Shown here: positions 44,583 through 56,203 of the stretch, piece by piece
Numbering within the stretch: the first letter of the stretch is position 1
Layout of the letters: each line of letters starts with the position of its first letter
NCBI GenBank assembly: GCA_000469685.2
Contig: LS997567.1
Location: 37,716,005-37,780,004, forward strand
Direction of reading: 5' to 3'
Length of the DNA: 64,000 bases
DNA from: Haemonchus contortus
Lineage: Eukaryota; Nematoda; Chromadorea; Rhabditida; Trichostrongylidae
Position numbers and translations under genes: made by a program
The notes under the pieces: model-generated
Seen by the model: only the letters and a program-made list of their open reading frames with translations
Told to the model about the DNA's origin: nothing
The model's database searches: none

Positions 44583-44878
44583 GAGATTTCACCTTGCTTG
44601 AGTGATCATTTTAATCATTTTTGAAAAAGTGCAGGAAATACATGCGATATATCGACCGGTACTGGATTGAAAAAACTGTTGAAAAAAACTTAACCAAGAG
44701 TGTTGTATACCTTATGTGGCTTTTACAGAATGTTTACCAAACACAGTAACGAAAAACATAACAATAAACATAACGGCGCCAAAAAGAAGACATTATACAA
44801 TCAATACACAAAACAATGATCATGGAAGGAGAGCAATAAGGAGACCTGTCTGGCACCAAGTCCAGGTTCAGAAGTTCA

Positions 44879-45311
44879 TTAGACATCTGACTCCATATTC
44901 TCATCAATATTCTCATCGTCGTGTTCGCCCATATCCTCGTTATCGTAATCATCCCCATCCTCGTCGTAGCATTCGCAGTCGCAGTCATCCGAATCCTCCT
45001 CGTCGCTGTCATCATCATTTTCATCGCTTCTATCCAATAAATCTTCGACTTCATCGGTTGCATCCCTTATGAACGCGAATTCGGGGAACTCAGCGAAAAC
45101 CATATCACTGATCTTATGCTGCTCGTTGCTATACTGAACAAAGATATCATTTACAAATTTGAAGTATAAAGGAAGTATCACAGAAAGAACTCACAATTTT
45201 TATAACGCGTCTCGTAGTTGCGGAAATTCCTGTGATCCTACCCCCTCCTGCTACTACCACAGCATCACGCAGAGCTAAATTGTCAAAATTAAAGGAGCCA
45301 GACTTCTGCAT
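44879..45311 (-). CDS. Acidic-protein gene X, intact right-arm copy
   Basis: Two exons on the minus strand, 45311-45195 and 45133-44879, joined across a 61-bp GT-AG intron (GTGAGTTC...TTTGTTCAG) in phase, giving a 123-residue protein. Exon 1 reads from ATG: MQKSGSFNFDNLALRDAVVV, AGGGRITGISATTRRVIKI. Exon 2 begins YSNEQHKISDMVFAEFPEFA and ends in ~60 residues mostly Asp, Glu, Ser and Asn, with a CDCEC patch. The GGGRITGI..TTRRVIKI stretch resembles helix 1 of histone H4 (GGVKRISG..TRGVLKI), but the segment is short and no full histone fold is visible. Homologous exon 2 is open in the left-arm copy. No catalytic motif, signal peptide or membrane segment. Likely nuclear by composition; this is inference. 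Confidence 0.55.
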
Positions 45312-46416
45312 ACCTTTAAAGCTTTTGTGTGGAGGACGGCCAACATCAGGGCGGAGTTGACAGTTCCCCTTTACTGCCCCGTCTCAGCTGCCGTATGTGA
45401 GCCTCATGTGAGCTTCATCATCAAGGTCTCAATGCTGACAACGATTCTTACCTGCCTGCCCGCGACTTTCAGAAACAATGTTGACAATGGGGGCTGTGGT
45501 TTTCGTACAAAATCACCAAAATTTAAAGCACCACATTCCAACGTGGATTGCACCTCAACAGAGATCTCACCTTCATGTGCTTGAAGAATTTTGAATTCAC
45601 CAGTGTTTAGTAATTGATACGCTACCCTATTGCTATATCTAATAAACAATGGCGAGGTAACAAAGATTTCAGTTATCGTGGGCTTTTAAAATCCTTTTGG
45701 AACTGCATCAGTGGCAAAATGTAAAGGGACAAAAGGATTTTAATTGAAAAGAAGACTCAATGACTTATCTCGGCTCGATCTTTGATACTCTCTGTCGATT
45801 ACAGCCCGGCAGCTACAAACGAGATTGTGGGCGTAGTTGACCTGAAAAGTATAGGTATATGTGTAACCAAGATCACACTGACACCGAAAATTTTACACAT
45901 CACAGAGAAATGAGATATGTATAGGCAAAATTTCATTCTGCGGGAGGTCTCTGGAAATGAGGAAATCAACAGTGGGCAGTATGTAAAAATCAGCGGAGAT
46001 CAGTACAATAAGACTAGTTCTCACACAGATAGTTCAGGCAGAAAAAAACACCCCTAAAGTATGTAAAATTTATTTATTTATAAAATAATTTACAATCCAT
46101 TTATAAGTAGAGCACCACATTCCCTCGTCAAGAGCAACCACGCAATAGTTGGAACGTGAACCCAGTGCTTTCAGAGGATGCGTTTCTACGCATACATCTC
46201 CGTCCCGACGCGTTACACTGCATAAAAACCGTAAGGTACTACATATAATCGTGCCCTCTGAGCCCGTCGTGAAAGAAAAAGCAGCAGACCCAGAACTGCT
46301 GCAACATAAACACAACCGTACACAGGCCTAATTCTATGCATACGCCCCTTCACACAACAGAGCCATCCGAAGAAGGATTAGGCAAGCCCTAGAGCGGATG
46401 TGCGCGTATACTCATT
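45312..46416. other. Nothing recognised; upstream of gene X
   Basis: Probably contains the gene X promoter at its left edge. Open frames are 85 codons or shorter with no domain. Confidence 0.4.
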
Positions 46417-46680
46417 GGCTTCTTTCATACTTCGACGCGCGCGCCGGCACGCATGTGGAATCGCAGGTACATTTAGCAAGGGCGTGCGAGCGGCTATGCG
46501 ACGGCGGCGCTATCCAACTGTGTGACAGCAGCCATCCTCTATTTGCGGTATCGTCCGATGCCCAGTGCTGTCACACAGTTGGATAGCGCCGCCGTCGCAT
46601 AGCCGCTCCCACGCCGCACGCTAAATGTACCTGCAATTCCACCTGCGGGCCGGCACTCACGTCGGAGTATGAAAGCAGCC
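46417..46680. repeat. Foldback MITE, family A relative (264 bp)
   Basis: Ends GGCTTCTTTCATACTTCGACG and CGTCGGAGTATGAAAGCAGCC; the inner arms are a long near-perfect hairpin (GCGGCTATGCGACGGCGGCG, CTATCCAACTGTGTGACAG). CATTG flanks both sides if the element is taken as GCTTC...GCAGC, a possible 5-bp target duplication. Confidence 0.65.
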
Positions 46681-47439
46681 ATTGATGTGCTGTGTTGTGG
46701 CGTCACCAGGCTTTCAAGTGAGGACCCACGGCAGGATTACGGTTTAAGCTGAGCGTGCACTCCGAGTATACTTTTTTGTTCGCCGCCCCAGGGAAATTAT
46801 CGTTCTTTAGCTGCCTGCCTCGTGAGTGCACTAAGCAGGTCGAGCGGTACCCCTTCCACAAAAAACTTCACTCCTTCTCAAAAAGAATGTTGTTAACGAG
46901 GTTTCTATGTGTATCGGAGGAAAACAAAAGAAAAAACACCCAAGACTCACATATTTTTCCCATTCCGGGTGTCCGCTATCTACAAAAGCTGCGAGGAGGA
47001 TGACTGTCTCAATATACTCCATCAGCAGCCTAATGCAGTGCATACAAAGTGTGCCGTTCGGGTGATGGATCTTTCTACCACTAAAATGTTGGAGCCTTGC
47101 AACATTCAATGTACAGTGAAATGCAGACGTGATGAAGAACCTACCAAGAACAGCGTTCGTTCCATTCAGGAGTGCTCATGGTTGCACTAACGTTTTTGGC
47201 TAAGACCTGGAATCAATTCTATTATACAGACAACAGACAATGGATTAAACCAGGATCCTTATTTCTGGCGGATACTTTGCAAAAGGAGCTCCACAAGGAC
47301 GAACGGAAACAGATTATTCAGAGGAATCGACCCAGCCAAGCACATTACAGAGTACGATTGCCGACTGCGCAATCCTACTCCAACACTCACAATTAGAAGA
47401 ATAATCGTAATGGGAATCGGACACACATTCTCACTTTGT
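46681..47439. other. Nothing recognised
   Basis: A few frames of 60-93 codons, no recognisable domain, no transposon ends. Confidence 0.35.
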
Positions 47440-50400
47440 CGCGAAATTTACTAGATTGAAATTGAGTATGGTCAGGAAGCTCGAAGAAAGGCATGGGTTA
47501 CGGCAAAATTCGGTTTCTGTTGATATAGTAAACAGAGAATAGAAACCGGAGACGTGAGGAAAAGAAGTTGAAAGAATAGAATGTGGAAAGCGCACAGAAG
47601 CCATCAGTTGGCCGCGCAATAGTGGATCCGATTCGGGTGTGTGTACATTTGTGCGATTCGAGCTGCCCGCGGCAAATTGCGCGGCGAAATTCATAGGGAT
47701 TCGGACTACTTTAGCGCCTATTAATGGGGCCCAAATTTGAAATAGAGTAGATCAGTAGGATCAGCTGGCCATACTGATCTACTCTACTTCAAGTTTGTGC
47801 CCCAATAGCGGGCGCCGAAGTCGTTCGATTCGCCACGGATTTCGCCGCGCAAATTGCCGCGCACAGCTCGAATCGCACGAATGTACTGTCCCCCGATGCA
47901 ATTCGCGGCGCACGGTGGGCCGTGTTCCGTGATTCGGCGAAATGCGTAGAAAGTGCAATACAGTATCCAATGAGCCACACCAGTGTGGGTGCCCGAACGG
48001 GTTACCGCGCTTCCCGCACCCGATTGCACGCAATCGCATACGTGAAGGGGAAGATTCGAATGTGCAGATTGAACTGAATCGGTTAGAAATATCGATACCA
48101 AACTAATGTAAAGTGCGTTGCAAATGAACAGCATGAGAAGTCTGAGTTGTTGTACGGTATAGTCGTTTTGTCACTTTATAAATTAATACTCGGAACTTAA
48201 TTAGATCCCAAGCATGAAGGAGCACATGCAGACATATTGAGAACAAAACCATGTCCGTTATTCAGTCAATCAATGCTACCATTTCTGGCAGGCCTATGAC
48301 AATGACGCATTTCGATCCATACTTGGCTTCACACATGTGTGTGAAGTAATGAAACTTTTAAATTCGCAGTTTGCGGTGGTTCAATTCAACACAAACTATG
48401 TGCGCGACATGAATTCTAGGAGGGTAGAATTTCATGCCATAAAACTAACAGTTAAACATGATTTCACGCCATAATTTCGAACATTACATAGAGTGGTGTG
48501 AGAGACGGTCTTGAAGGTTTCAGAATCGTTTGAAGAAAAATGTCCCTTTGGAAGATTATCATAGAGTTCTCGTCATGTTACTGGCTTTCGTGAGTTCAGA
48601 ATTGGAGAGACAGAAGTGATCGAAAATTATTGGAGGAGTACTGGGTAAAATGCTATTGAATAGTAGAGGCAATTTGACAAAGCATTCCAAGATTTCATAT
48701 AAAGCGCCCACAGGGAAGTGTTCGTGCTCTCGCCGAGTGTTGACGCGAAGTCAGGCCACGTCACTCACCTCAGGATGCGCAATATTGGGCCCTAACACGG
48801 TGTGGCGCCTTTGCGCGGCAATTGGCTCATTGTGATGAGCGCGGCCTCACTCAAGCGTTGCTCTCTGCGCTCGCCCCTCCCACACGCCGAAATTCTTTTA
48901 TTTTAAACAATAAAAATCTTAAAATCGTGCTCACTCGCTCTCATTTCATGCTGTCACTTGGTGGTTCTACGGCGAACATTCTTCCGAAAGAATATTTTCT
49001 CTCTTGATTGACTATTTTTCTGGCCAGTTATTCGTTACTCTTAGCACGACTTTCTTCATGAAGTTTCCTTCTAAGAGGCTCTAAATTTCCATTTTTTATG
49101 TTCTCAACAGTTTGGCTTTTTTTCCGCATCACTCTTGTGTGAATGATCTAGATTTTTAAGCTAGCAGGGAAATGTTACGCTGATAATAACATTAGGCCGT
49201 GCTTCATTCTTCCAACCCTTGAATTATAACCTTACTGAGGATGTGGTCGATGCACCTGGTTCTAACTACCGATTCGGTTCCTGAGTGTGGTGGCGATGGC
49301 GGCTATTGAGTAGAATGTGGGCAAACGGCTTGATATTCTACGTTAATTCACTAGGTCTCACAGTCTGATAGAGTTTGAAATTATGGCGTTATCGCAACGA
49401 TACTGCACTGAACTACGTGATGCGATTTTACAAGTTGTGAACAACTATACAACTGACTAGCGATGAAGAATTGCTATAGAGGTCAATTAAGCACTGCAAT
49501 TGCTTTAAGGCTTCGTCGTAGAACGGGTAGGACCACTACAATACCTCTAAGCGGCTATCAACCAGTACACAATTATGGAGCCTCACTATGTCACTGACTT
49601 TAGTGGGTACAGGTTTGGAGAGATAGAAGTGATCAAAAACTTTTGGAGGAGTATAGGGTAGAATGCTTTTGAGTAGTAGAGGAGTTCATCGACGAAACCA
49701 TCCAATATCCCTATATAAGACCATGAAACTGTGTCGGTGCTCTCCCCGAATGTTGACGCGAACTCAGGCCACGTCAACCCACCTCAGGATGTTCAATATT
49801 CGATCCGAACACGGCGTGGCGCGTTTGCGCGGCAATTGGCCCGGTGCGATACGCGCGGCCTCACCTGAACTTTGCCCTCCGCGCTCGCTCCTCCCACACG
49901 CGAAAATTCTTTTATTCTAAACCTCAAAAAACAATGTAAATGAATTGATGGAATTTTCTTGGCCCACTTGCTCTCATTTCACGCTGTCACTTGGTGGTTC
50001 TGCTCCGAAAATTCTTCCTAGGAAATCTTTTCTCTGTTGCTTGGCGATTTTCTTTGGCCAATCATTCTTTACTCTTAGCACGACTTTCTTCAGGGAATTT
50101 CCTCCAGGAAGAAAAAAGCAGGAGATCGCTCTCTCTCTACATTTCCATTTTTGTGTTCTAAGTAGTTTAGCTGTTTTTTCCGCGTTACTCCATGTGTGAG
50201 TGATCTAGATTTCCGACCAAATTGTTTGCAATTAGGCTTGTAAAAACTTGAAGCCTCATTCTTCAAACCTTTAAAAAGGCGTCCTCAACAAGGATTTGTT
50301 CGATGGACCTGGTTTTAATTAGCGAAACGGTCACGTAATCTGGTGGCGATAGCTGCCATTTAGAAGACTGTGGACAAATGGCTTGATGTCCTACCTTAAT

Positions 50401-50640
50401 CCGCTGAAGTTGGAGAAGTCGCAGTCAGATGAAGTTTGAAATAGTGGCGATATCACAACGATACCACACTGACCTATTTGATGCGATCTTACAAATTGTG
50501 AACAATTATACAACCTACTTGCGATGAGGAATTGTCGTAGAAATCCATAAGGCAATACCGTTGGTTTAAGGCTAACTATCTAGAACGGATTGCTTCATCT
50601 CAATGCTGTTAAGGGGCTCACAACTTGCACATTTCCCCAG
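47440..50640. repeat. Dispersed repeat S, copy 2, tandem ~1.05-kb units plus a MITE
   Basis: Matches copy 1 (38085-40480) and extends further. Units are recognised by recurring blocks near 48720 and 49735, and 49178 and 50236 (GTGGCGATGGCGGCTATTGAG-like, TTGTGAACAACTATACAAC), a spacing of 1.02-1.06 kb. The third unit is partial. A family B MITE (47641-47888) interrupts this copy but not copy 1. Confidence 0.75.
47641..47888. repeat. Foldback MITE family B, copy 2
   Basis: Outer arms GTACATTTGTGCGATTCGAG and the complementary CTCGAATCGCACGAATGTAC; centre with TTTAGCGCCTATTAATGGGG and CCCCAATAGCGGGCGCC. The surrounding repeat S sequence is continuous in copy 1 at about 38298, which marks the insertion site. 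Confidence 0.75.
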
Positions 50641-51005
50641 ACGATATTTCCTGGGTACAGAATCCATTCTATGAATTTCTACTAGTAATGGGCAGCTTCA
50701 CTGTAACTTCGAGCGTAGTGTTTGTCATGAATTTACATTATTAAGCCACCACTAACTCGCCTTTGTCAAGGATGTCTGCCACGCCGCTCCGTGATGAACC
50801 TGTTTAGCTCGAGAATATCCTTTATTTCCCATTCTAATCACGTTATTTTTCAAGTAACCTAACGAAACTCTAACTCCGCGCGCTCTCTGAGTTTCTTGTA
50901 GCCCATGAGCTTCTTTTACCAATATTCTTATATTTTCTTTCGCTCTTTTTTATTCGCTCGAACTATTTCTTAGTGAATGTATACAGATTAGACAACGTGT
51001 TCATT
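50641..51005. other. Nothing recognised
   Basis: AT-rich; could hold the promoter of the small gene candidate that starts at 51006. Confidence 0.3.
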
Positions 51006-51470
51006 ATGTCACAACAGGAGCAGGGGGAGCAGCAGGAGCAGGGGGAACAGGAGGATCAGGAAGCTGTAGCTTGCCTCCGCTGGTAAGCAGCCTGTAGTTA
51101 CTGCTTTATTAATATTATATTCACTCCATTCAACATTAGATTAACGAGGAACTAATACATCAACTTATATTACTACTTCATTTAAACTTTTAAATGAGTA
51201 TTCGCACTCACTGTTGTGGTTCTCCATGCTCTAAAACTAGCTGTTTCCAGCATTTATTTTAGCCTTACTGGAACGCCGATTCACTCAATGTCATACTATT
51301 GCCCTTCATGTACTGCGCACATTTATCGGTGTAGGAGGGCAATTGTGGAGGCTTATTGTCAAGGAGACCCCAACAATGTGGCTCGGAGGATCCGTGCGGA
51401 GGTGAAGTTCCGTGTTTTGTTTATACCAGTTGGGGTGTGCACGCTAACGCGCGCAACACATCACCAGTGA
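51006..51470 (+). CDS. Possible two-exon gene for a small Gln/Glu-rich protein
   Basis: Exon 1 (51006-51082) runs from ATG through MSQQEQGEQQEQGEQEDQEA to a GTAAGC donor; unspliced it would hit a stop at once. A TTTTAG acceptor at 51257-51262 gives exon 2 (51263-51470) in the correct phase, encoding YYCPSCTAHIYRCRRAIVEA, CQGDPNNVARRIRAEVKF and a stop. The CPSC...C pattern could bind zinc. No homologue was recognised. The exon 1 repeat is a purine-rich hexamer-like run, so chance is possible. Confidence 0.3.
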
Positions 51471-51618
51471 GCCGTATTGGTCAGTGAGATCACTATTAAC
51501 AGTATTAGTAGATTACCAATTTCATAACATGCTCCCCACCTTTGTTAGCATTTGCCATTACACAATCCTCATCGTGCCCACGTGACTTGGGGGATGGAAC
51601 ATTTACCCAACTTGGAAC

Positions 51619-51803
51619 GGTCAACCGCGCGACGAAAGTCGTGGTGATTTATACTACTCTGGCGCCCATCATTGAGGCACAAATTTGAGGTAGGTAAGCA
51701 GCATCAGCTGGCCCAACACATCCACCCTACTCAAACCTGAGCCCCAATTATAGGCGCCAGAGTCGTTTAAATCACCACGACTTTCGCCGCGCGGTTTGCC
51801 GCG
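51619..51803. repeat. Foldback MITE family B, copy 3
   Basis: Arms with CGCGCGACGAAAGTCGTGGTGATTTA in part mirrored by AAATCACCACGACTTTCGCC; centre ACTCTGGCGCC...CATTGAGGC and CCCCAATTATAGGCGCCAGAG. Same design as the other two family B copies. Confidence 0.65.
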
Positions 51804-51824
51804 TCCATCCAGAATTGGGTGAAT

Positions 51825-51950
51825 GGCAGCTTTCATAGTCCACCGACCACGCGCGCCGGCAGGGGGTCTACTCGGCCTGCGGTATCGATCAAGATTCAGC
51901 TCTAAACAGAAGGCAAGCGCCGCCCCGGGCAGCGGACTATGAAAGCAGTC
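51825..51950. repeat. MITE family A, copy 1 (126 bp)
   Basis: Ends GGCAGCTTTCATAGTCCACC and GCGGACTATGAAAGCAGTC; shares the internal GGTATCGATCAAGATTCAG with copy 2 at 54347-54484. Non-coding. Confidence 0.75.
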
Positions 51951-52030
51951 AGTGTACTCATAACTACATGACTTTCTGCGGACGGGCACACAAACCGTCG
52001 CACAAACGAACATACAAAGCTAGCATTTTA

Positions 52031-53310
52031 TTGGGTTGTCCGAAAAGTTCCCGCCGATTTTTGATCCATCTTTGAATGAATATTTCTAGAAGAAGAAACC
52101 CATCGATTGAACAATATATCCTCTACTCTGTTCGGTAAGGATTCGCCATCTTCCTGTAGGTTCCAGTTCCCCTCTTCCGTAGAAGGTTCCAGACTTAAAA
52201 TCGAAAAACCCACTCAGGTGCTTTTTGCAGTCCTCCAGCGAATTGAACGATTTTCCATTCAAAGATTTTTGCAGAAACCCAAGCAAGTGGTATTCTGATG
52301 GTGCTATGTCTGGGCTATATGGGGGTTGTGTTAAGACATCCCACCCGAGCTTTAGCAACTTTTGAAGAGTGGCCAAAAATACGTGTGGTCTGGAGGTACT
52401 CTGTTGGAAGATTACGCCCTCACAATTGGCCACTTCGGTCGCTTTTGGTCTATCGCTGCCTCCTTATTTTCTAGCTAACTATAGTACCTTTCCTGAGTCA
52501 TCTTTTGATTGTGCGACAACAGCTCATGGTAAGTGACTTCCCTGGATTCCCATCAGCAACTCGGCACAGTCATCCGCACGTGGATTTTGACTTTTGCAGC
52601 GGTTTGTGACGGCTCACTAAGAGGCTCCACGATGGTTTCCGCTCCTCATTGATGTATACAATCCAATTTTCGTTCTTCGTGCCCTTGCGTTTCAGAAATG
52701 GTTCATTTTTATTCGTTTGAGCAACGAGCAGCACACGGAGGCGCAGTCCATCGCATTGCGCTCGCTCCTTTTGCGAGATATCTTTACATCAAGGCGCTTT
52801 ACAAAACCAAGCATCTGAAGATGACCATGGATGGTTAATTTCGAAACACTAAGCCCTTGTCCTACTCCACGAGCAGTGATGTGCCGATTTGCTTGGGTTA
52901 ACATTTTGAGTTGATCGTTTAAACTGATGATAGTCTCCCTCAGGGTTGCCGGTCTTCAAAGGCAAATTCACTCTGTTTGGATTCCGCAAACTAGTCATGC
53001 ACTGTACGTTCCTCTGGGGCATGGTCTACTCGAACGTCATATATCTTTCATGCGGCTTGAGCCGCATTCTAGGCCTTGCGGTAGAGGAATACTCCAGATG
53101 TCGAAAATGCGCGTAGTGGTTCTCCATTTCCATACGAGTCCTGTACAGAAAAACTTCGACAAATCTTGACAGAATCCTAACACGAATATAGAGGAGGATC
53201 TACTCTTTCAGAAAACATATAATTTTGTTAGGTTGGGTCCTTGATCTTTTGTACAACGGTTGATAAAACCGGGGTATCAAAAATCGGCAGAAACTTTTCG
53301 GACAACCCAA
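52031..53310 (-). mobile_element. Mariner, full-length (1280 bp), degenerate
   Basis: TIRs TTGGGTTGTCCGAAAAGTTC and the near-complement AACTTTTCGGACAACCCAA, flanked by TA at 52029-52030 and 53311-53312. The length is close to what I recall for the hookworm bandit mariner (~1.28 kb), but identity was not checked. Confidence 0.85.
52090..52990 (-). pseudogene. Mariner transposase, inactivated
   Basis: The N-terminal half shows ITARGVGQGLSVSKLTIHGH and LGFVKRLDVKISRKRSERN, the middle NENWIVYIN, and the C-terminal ORF (52433-52086) reads FQQSTSRPHVFLATLQKLLK, PPYSPDIAPSEYHLLGFLQK. The second catalytic Asp (QQDNARPH) is now QQSTSRPH and the third (PSDYHL) is PSEYHL. Several frame breaks separate the parts. 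Confidence 0.7.
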
Positions 53311-53858
53311 TATATTTATAGAGATGCTAATAGCAGAAATGAAATCCTATTCATTGAATGATGAAGGCGTTGAACTAAAATGGAGGGACGAGTGTCAGTT
53401 TCTTGACTCTACAGACGTGTTTTTTCCCTTCGACTGCCTCGATTCGCTTCACTCACACAGCACCTACACTCAGAATTCCATACATTCCCCTTCGTTCAGT
53501 AGGTGTCTCATCGTGTCGAAGCTCAAGATTATTTCTTCCGACACAATTTGGACCTCCTTGCTCCAAAACTCCAAAAGCTACTCAAATCATCTCGATCTAT
53601 GATGGTGATGGATGAATCAAGTAGCCCCTACTACACTTCTGAGAAGATTTGGCACTTCAAGGCATCGTGAATTGATCTAGTCAGAGAACATTTAAAACAG
53701 CAGCGAAGTGAGTGAAGGAGACCGTAGCACGCTTGAAGGTTTGTTTGGAAATGAATGGAGCAGTACTGACTTTTCATGTGGCTCACAAGAAAACCTGACT
53801 ACACCCTTGCAAGCTCAGTGCTGAAAGTTGGAACTCCTACTCTGGAATAGTGGTGACT

Positions 53859-54237
53859 GGGGTAACGGAACTTCTCCCCTATCGCGGCATTCTCCCTTGC
53901 GGCATGCGGCAAATGCCACTGCAATTACCGTACTCCCGCTAATCGATAGGACGCGATTTTTTTCCTTGACTGGCTTGCTTTTCTATTGGATTTTATCGTT
54001 TTTTCTTCTGTTTCTTTTTAGTTTTCATGTTTATTAGACTTGATTAATTAAAATGACTCCTACTATATAAAGGACGATCAATACCGCATCGGAATTGAAA
54101 AGAGCGGCCAGCCAATTCAAATAATTAAAGGATTCCCTACCTCACAAATTGCGCGCTCCAGTCTTCCATCGCAGTCCTGCGATAGGCAGCGGGTGCGGCG
54201 TGTGCGACGCCGTGTTAGGGGAGAAGTTCCCGGACCC
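53859..54237. mobile_element. Non-autonomous element with 9-bp target duplication, copy 1 (379 bp)
   Basis: GTGGTGACT occurs at 53850-53858 and 54238-54246. TIRs: GGGGTAACGGAACTTCTCCC against GGGTCCGGGAACTTCTCCCC from the right end. No coding capacity. A 9-bp duplication is typical of Mutator-like elements. Confidence 0.8.
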
Positions 54238-54346
54238 GTGGTGACTGTTATGGTGCTTGTGTCGTAAAACTGATGAAGCAACGAAAAACACAGCCTTGGA
54301 CCACCGATCAACGCGAAAGTGCAATTCCAAAGTTAGAGGATTGGAA

Positions 54347-54484
54347 GGCTGCTTTCATAGTCCACCGGCCGGCCAGCGAGCGCGCGAGCGCGCCTGAGGT
54401 ATCGATCAAGATTCAGTTGTAAACAAGTGCCAAGCGGCGCCCCCGGCGCGCTCGCGGGCCGGCCGACGGACTATGAAAGCAGCC
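54347..54484. repeat. MITE family A, copy 2 (138 bp)
   Basis: Ends GGCTGCTTTCATAGTCCACC and CGGACTATGAAAGCAGCC with GGCCGGCC on both inner sides; internal GGTATCGATCAAGATTCAG as in copy 1. Confidence 0.8.
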
Positions 54485-54660
54485 AAAGGCGCATAACAAA
54501 AACGCTATTCCATAATCATCGTTTCCTACCATCGCTTTGATCAGGCACTATCTCCTCTGAATCCAGGGACGTTTGGTGCGCCCGTCGACTATGTGACTGA
54601 GCGTAGCAATCGAAGCTTATTGCTGCCACTTGCCTTCGGCTTCAGCAAAGATGTTTCAAC

Positions 54661-55330
54661 ATGAGTTCCTTAGAGCTCTGCTATTCAAACAGGGCCTGCC
54701 GTGTGAGCATTTCCCAGTCACTGCTCCTCCGTCTGCACAGAAAGATTCTGTTTTCTGGAACAGTAGCAACGGATGAAAGTGTCAGCATTACACGTAAGAG
54801 CTATGGTAGCATCCGTCAGAAGATATTAGAAAGGGCAACATCCGTCAAAGAAGCGGAAACGTGGCACAGGAGAGGAAGGTTTGTTGTATTGTTTGTGAAA
54901 TTGCGTTGGAATGACCTACTACGAATTCTCGGATGCTGGCACATCTGTAACGGCGACGGTATACTTTGACCAGAGGGTGGCTGACGCGTTCCTTCAGTAT
55001 AGCTATCTAGAAAACTTTCTTCTGCAAGATAATGCTGACTCGCACGTAGCGACGGTGATACTGCAGAAAATCCAGGAGCTAAAAAGAACAACCTCCTCCA
55101 CCGTACTTGCCGGACCTATCACCTTCTGCCTACTATTTGTTCCGAGCATTAAAACGCGAGCACCTACGAAGTAAGGAGTTCGATTATCAAGGTTAGCTCC
55201 AAACTAAGGTGGCCATTATTCTTAGGGAGCATGCTTCAAATTTATGAAAAACTGGGGCTTAGAAATTTGTCAAGGATATTGAAGAAAGTCATCGATCACA
55301 ACGGAGGCTATATCACAGGCTGAAGTTGTA
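54661..55330 (+). pseudogene. Old mariner transposase remnant
   Basis: RVSISQSLLLRLHRKILFSG, ATDESV (first Asp), DAGTSVTATVYFDQ, LLQDNADSHVATVILQKIQE (second Asp), a frame with YLPDLSPSAYYLFRALKREH (third Asp replaced by Ala), and a late VIDHNGGYI. Terminal repeats were not found, and stops occur in every frame, so this is an older insertion than the other mariners. Confidence 0.65.
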
Positions 55331-56203
55331 TATCAATGCAAAAAGTATTTTTAAGTTCGCTCTGGAAATGACGCAAGACTTTCTGAACAGCACTGAACTG
55401 ATGCTTTTTGTATGAGATTATTGAATTTCAAGGTTAGAGATAGTAATGCTGAATGTTAGGTGGAAAGCATGTGCCGCTAGGAGCTTCCAAAATAATCGCT
55501 TAGTACAATATTTGCAGAGTGCTTAAAAATAATCTATGATGGGATCCTCTGTTCAGGCATACGCGAATGAGTTCATTAGGCAACTCCAACGAGTGTGGGG
55601 CCAACGCATAAGGTTGAGACTCTACCTCGGTGAGGCATATTTTGATACATCATAGATCCGAGTTTTCGGTTTTTTTTTGCAGGTGCATCTCTGATCATGA
55701 ATGTTCTAAAGTTCGAAAAGACAGCAAGCGAGATGATTTTTACTACTAGGTGTATCCAATTGCTATAATTTTATTGCTATTTTTCGTTGCCGCTTCATGT
55801 GAATCTCTAGCTATTGCCTGTTGCCATTATCACTTTCTCCTAGATTTCAGGCTGCCTCGAAATCTTGCCATGAATTTTGGTTTCGGTTACGTCCACCTCT
55901 CTGAAAGCCCCTCCCACGATAAGGCTCCAATATCTCCTTTTTCGCCAGCATCACAATATTGATAGCAATATCACCTCTTCCTCGATCTAGTTTCTAGGAC
56001 ATCCTGGAACAGGGGTTACGGTTCGCACTGCTCAGTGTGAGCGGAGCTCGCATATCCTTGGAACACTCTGAGTACATCAGACAATGTATATAGAGCAGTT
56101 TTCTCTTCCTTCGTTTGGAACATTTTGACGTTAAAGCGGAAACCGAATATTTGGAAAAGCTCCTTTACTCCATCTGCCATCTCACTTCCTTTTTCTGCTT
56201 GTA
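55331..56203. other. Nothing recognised
   Basis: Short frames only, including a 70-codon hydrophobic one at 55750-55962 without recognisable motif. Confidence 0.4.

Larger units (their letters stand above)
43200..45311 (-). repeat. Inverted duplication, right arm (repeat R), interrupted by mariner
   Basis: It pairs with 40735-42110 in opposite orientation. The match runs 43200-43673, stops at the mariner insertion (43674-44582), and resumes at 44583 to the ATG of gene X at 45309-45311. Divergence by eye is substantial, so the duplication is old. Confidence 0.75.

Noticed and set aside
44716..45072. A + strand ORF of 118 codons rich in His, Pro and Arg
   Set aside because: Its start overlaps real ORF Y sequence, but the rest is antisense to gene X exon 2.
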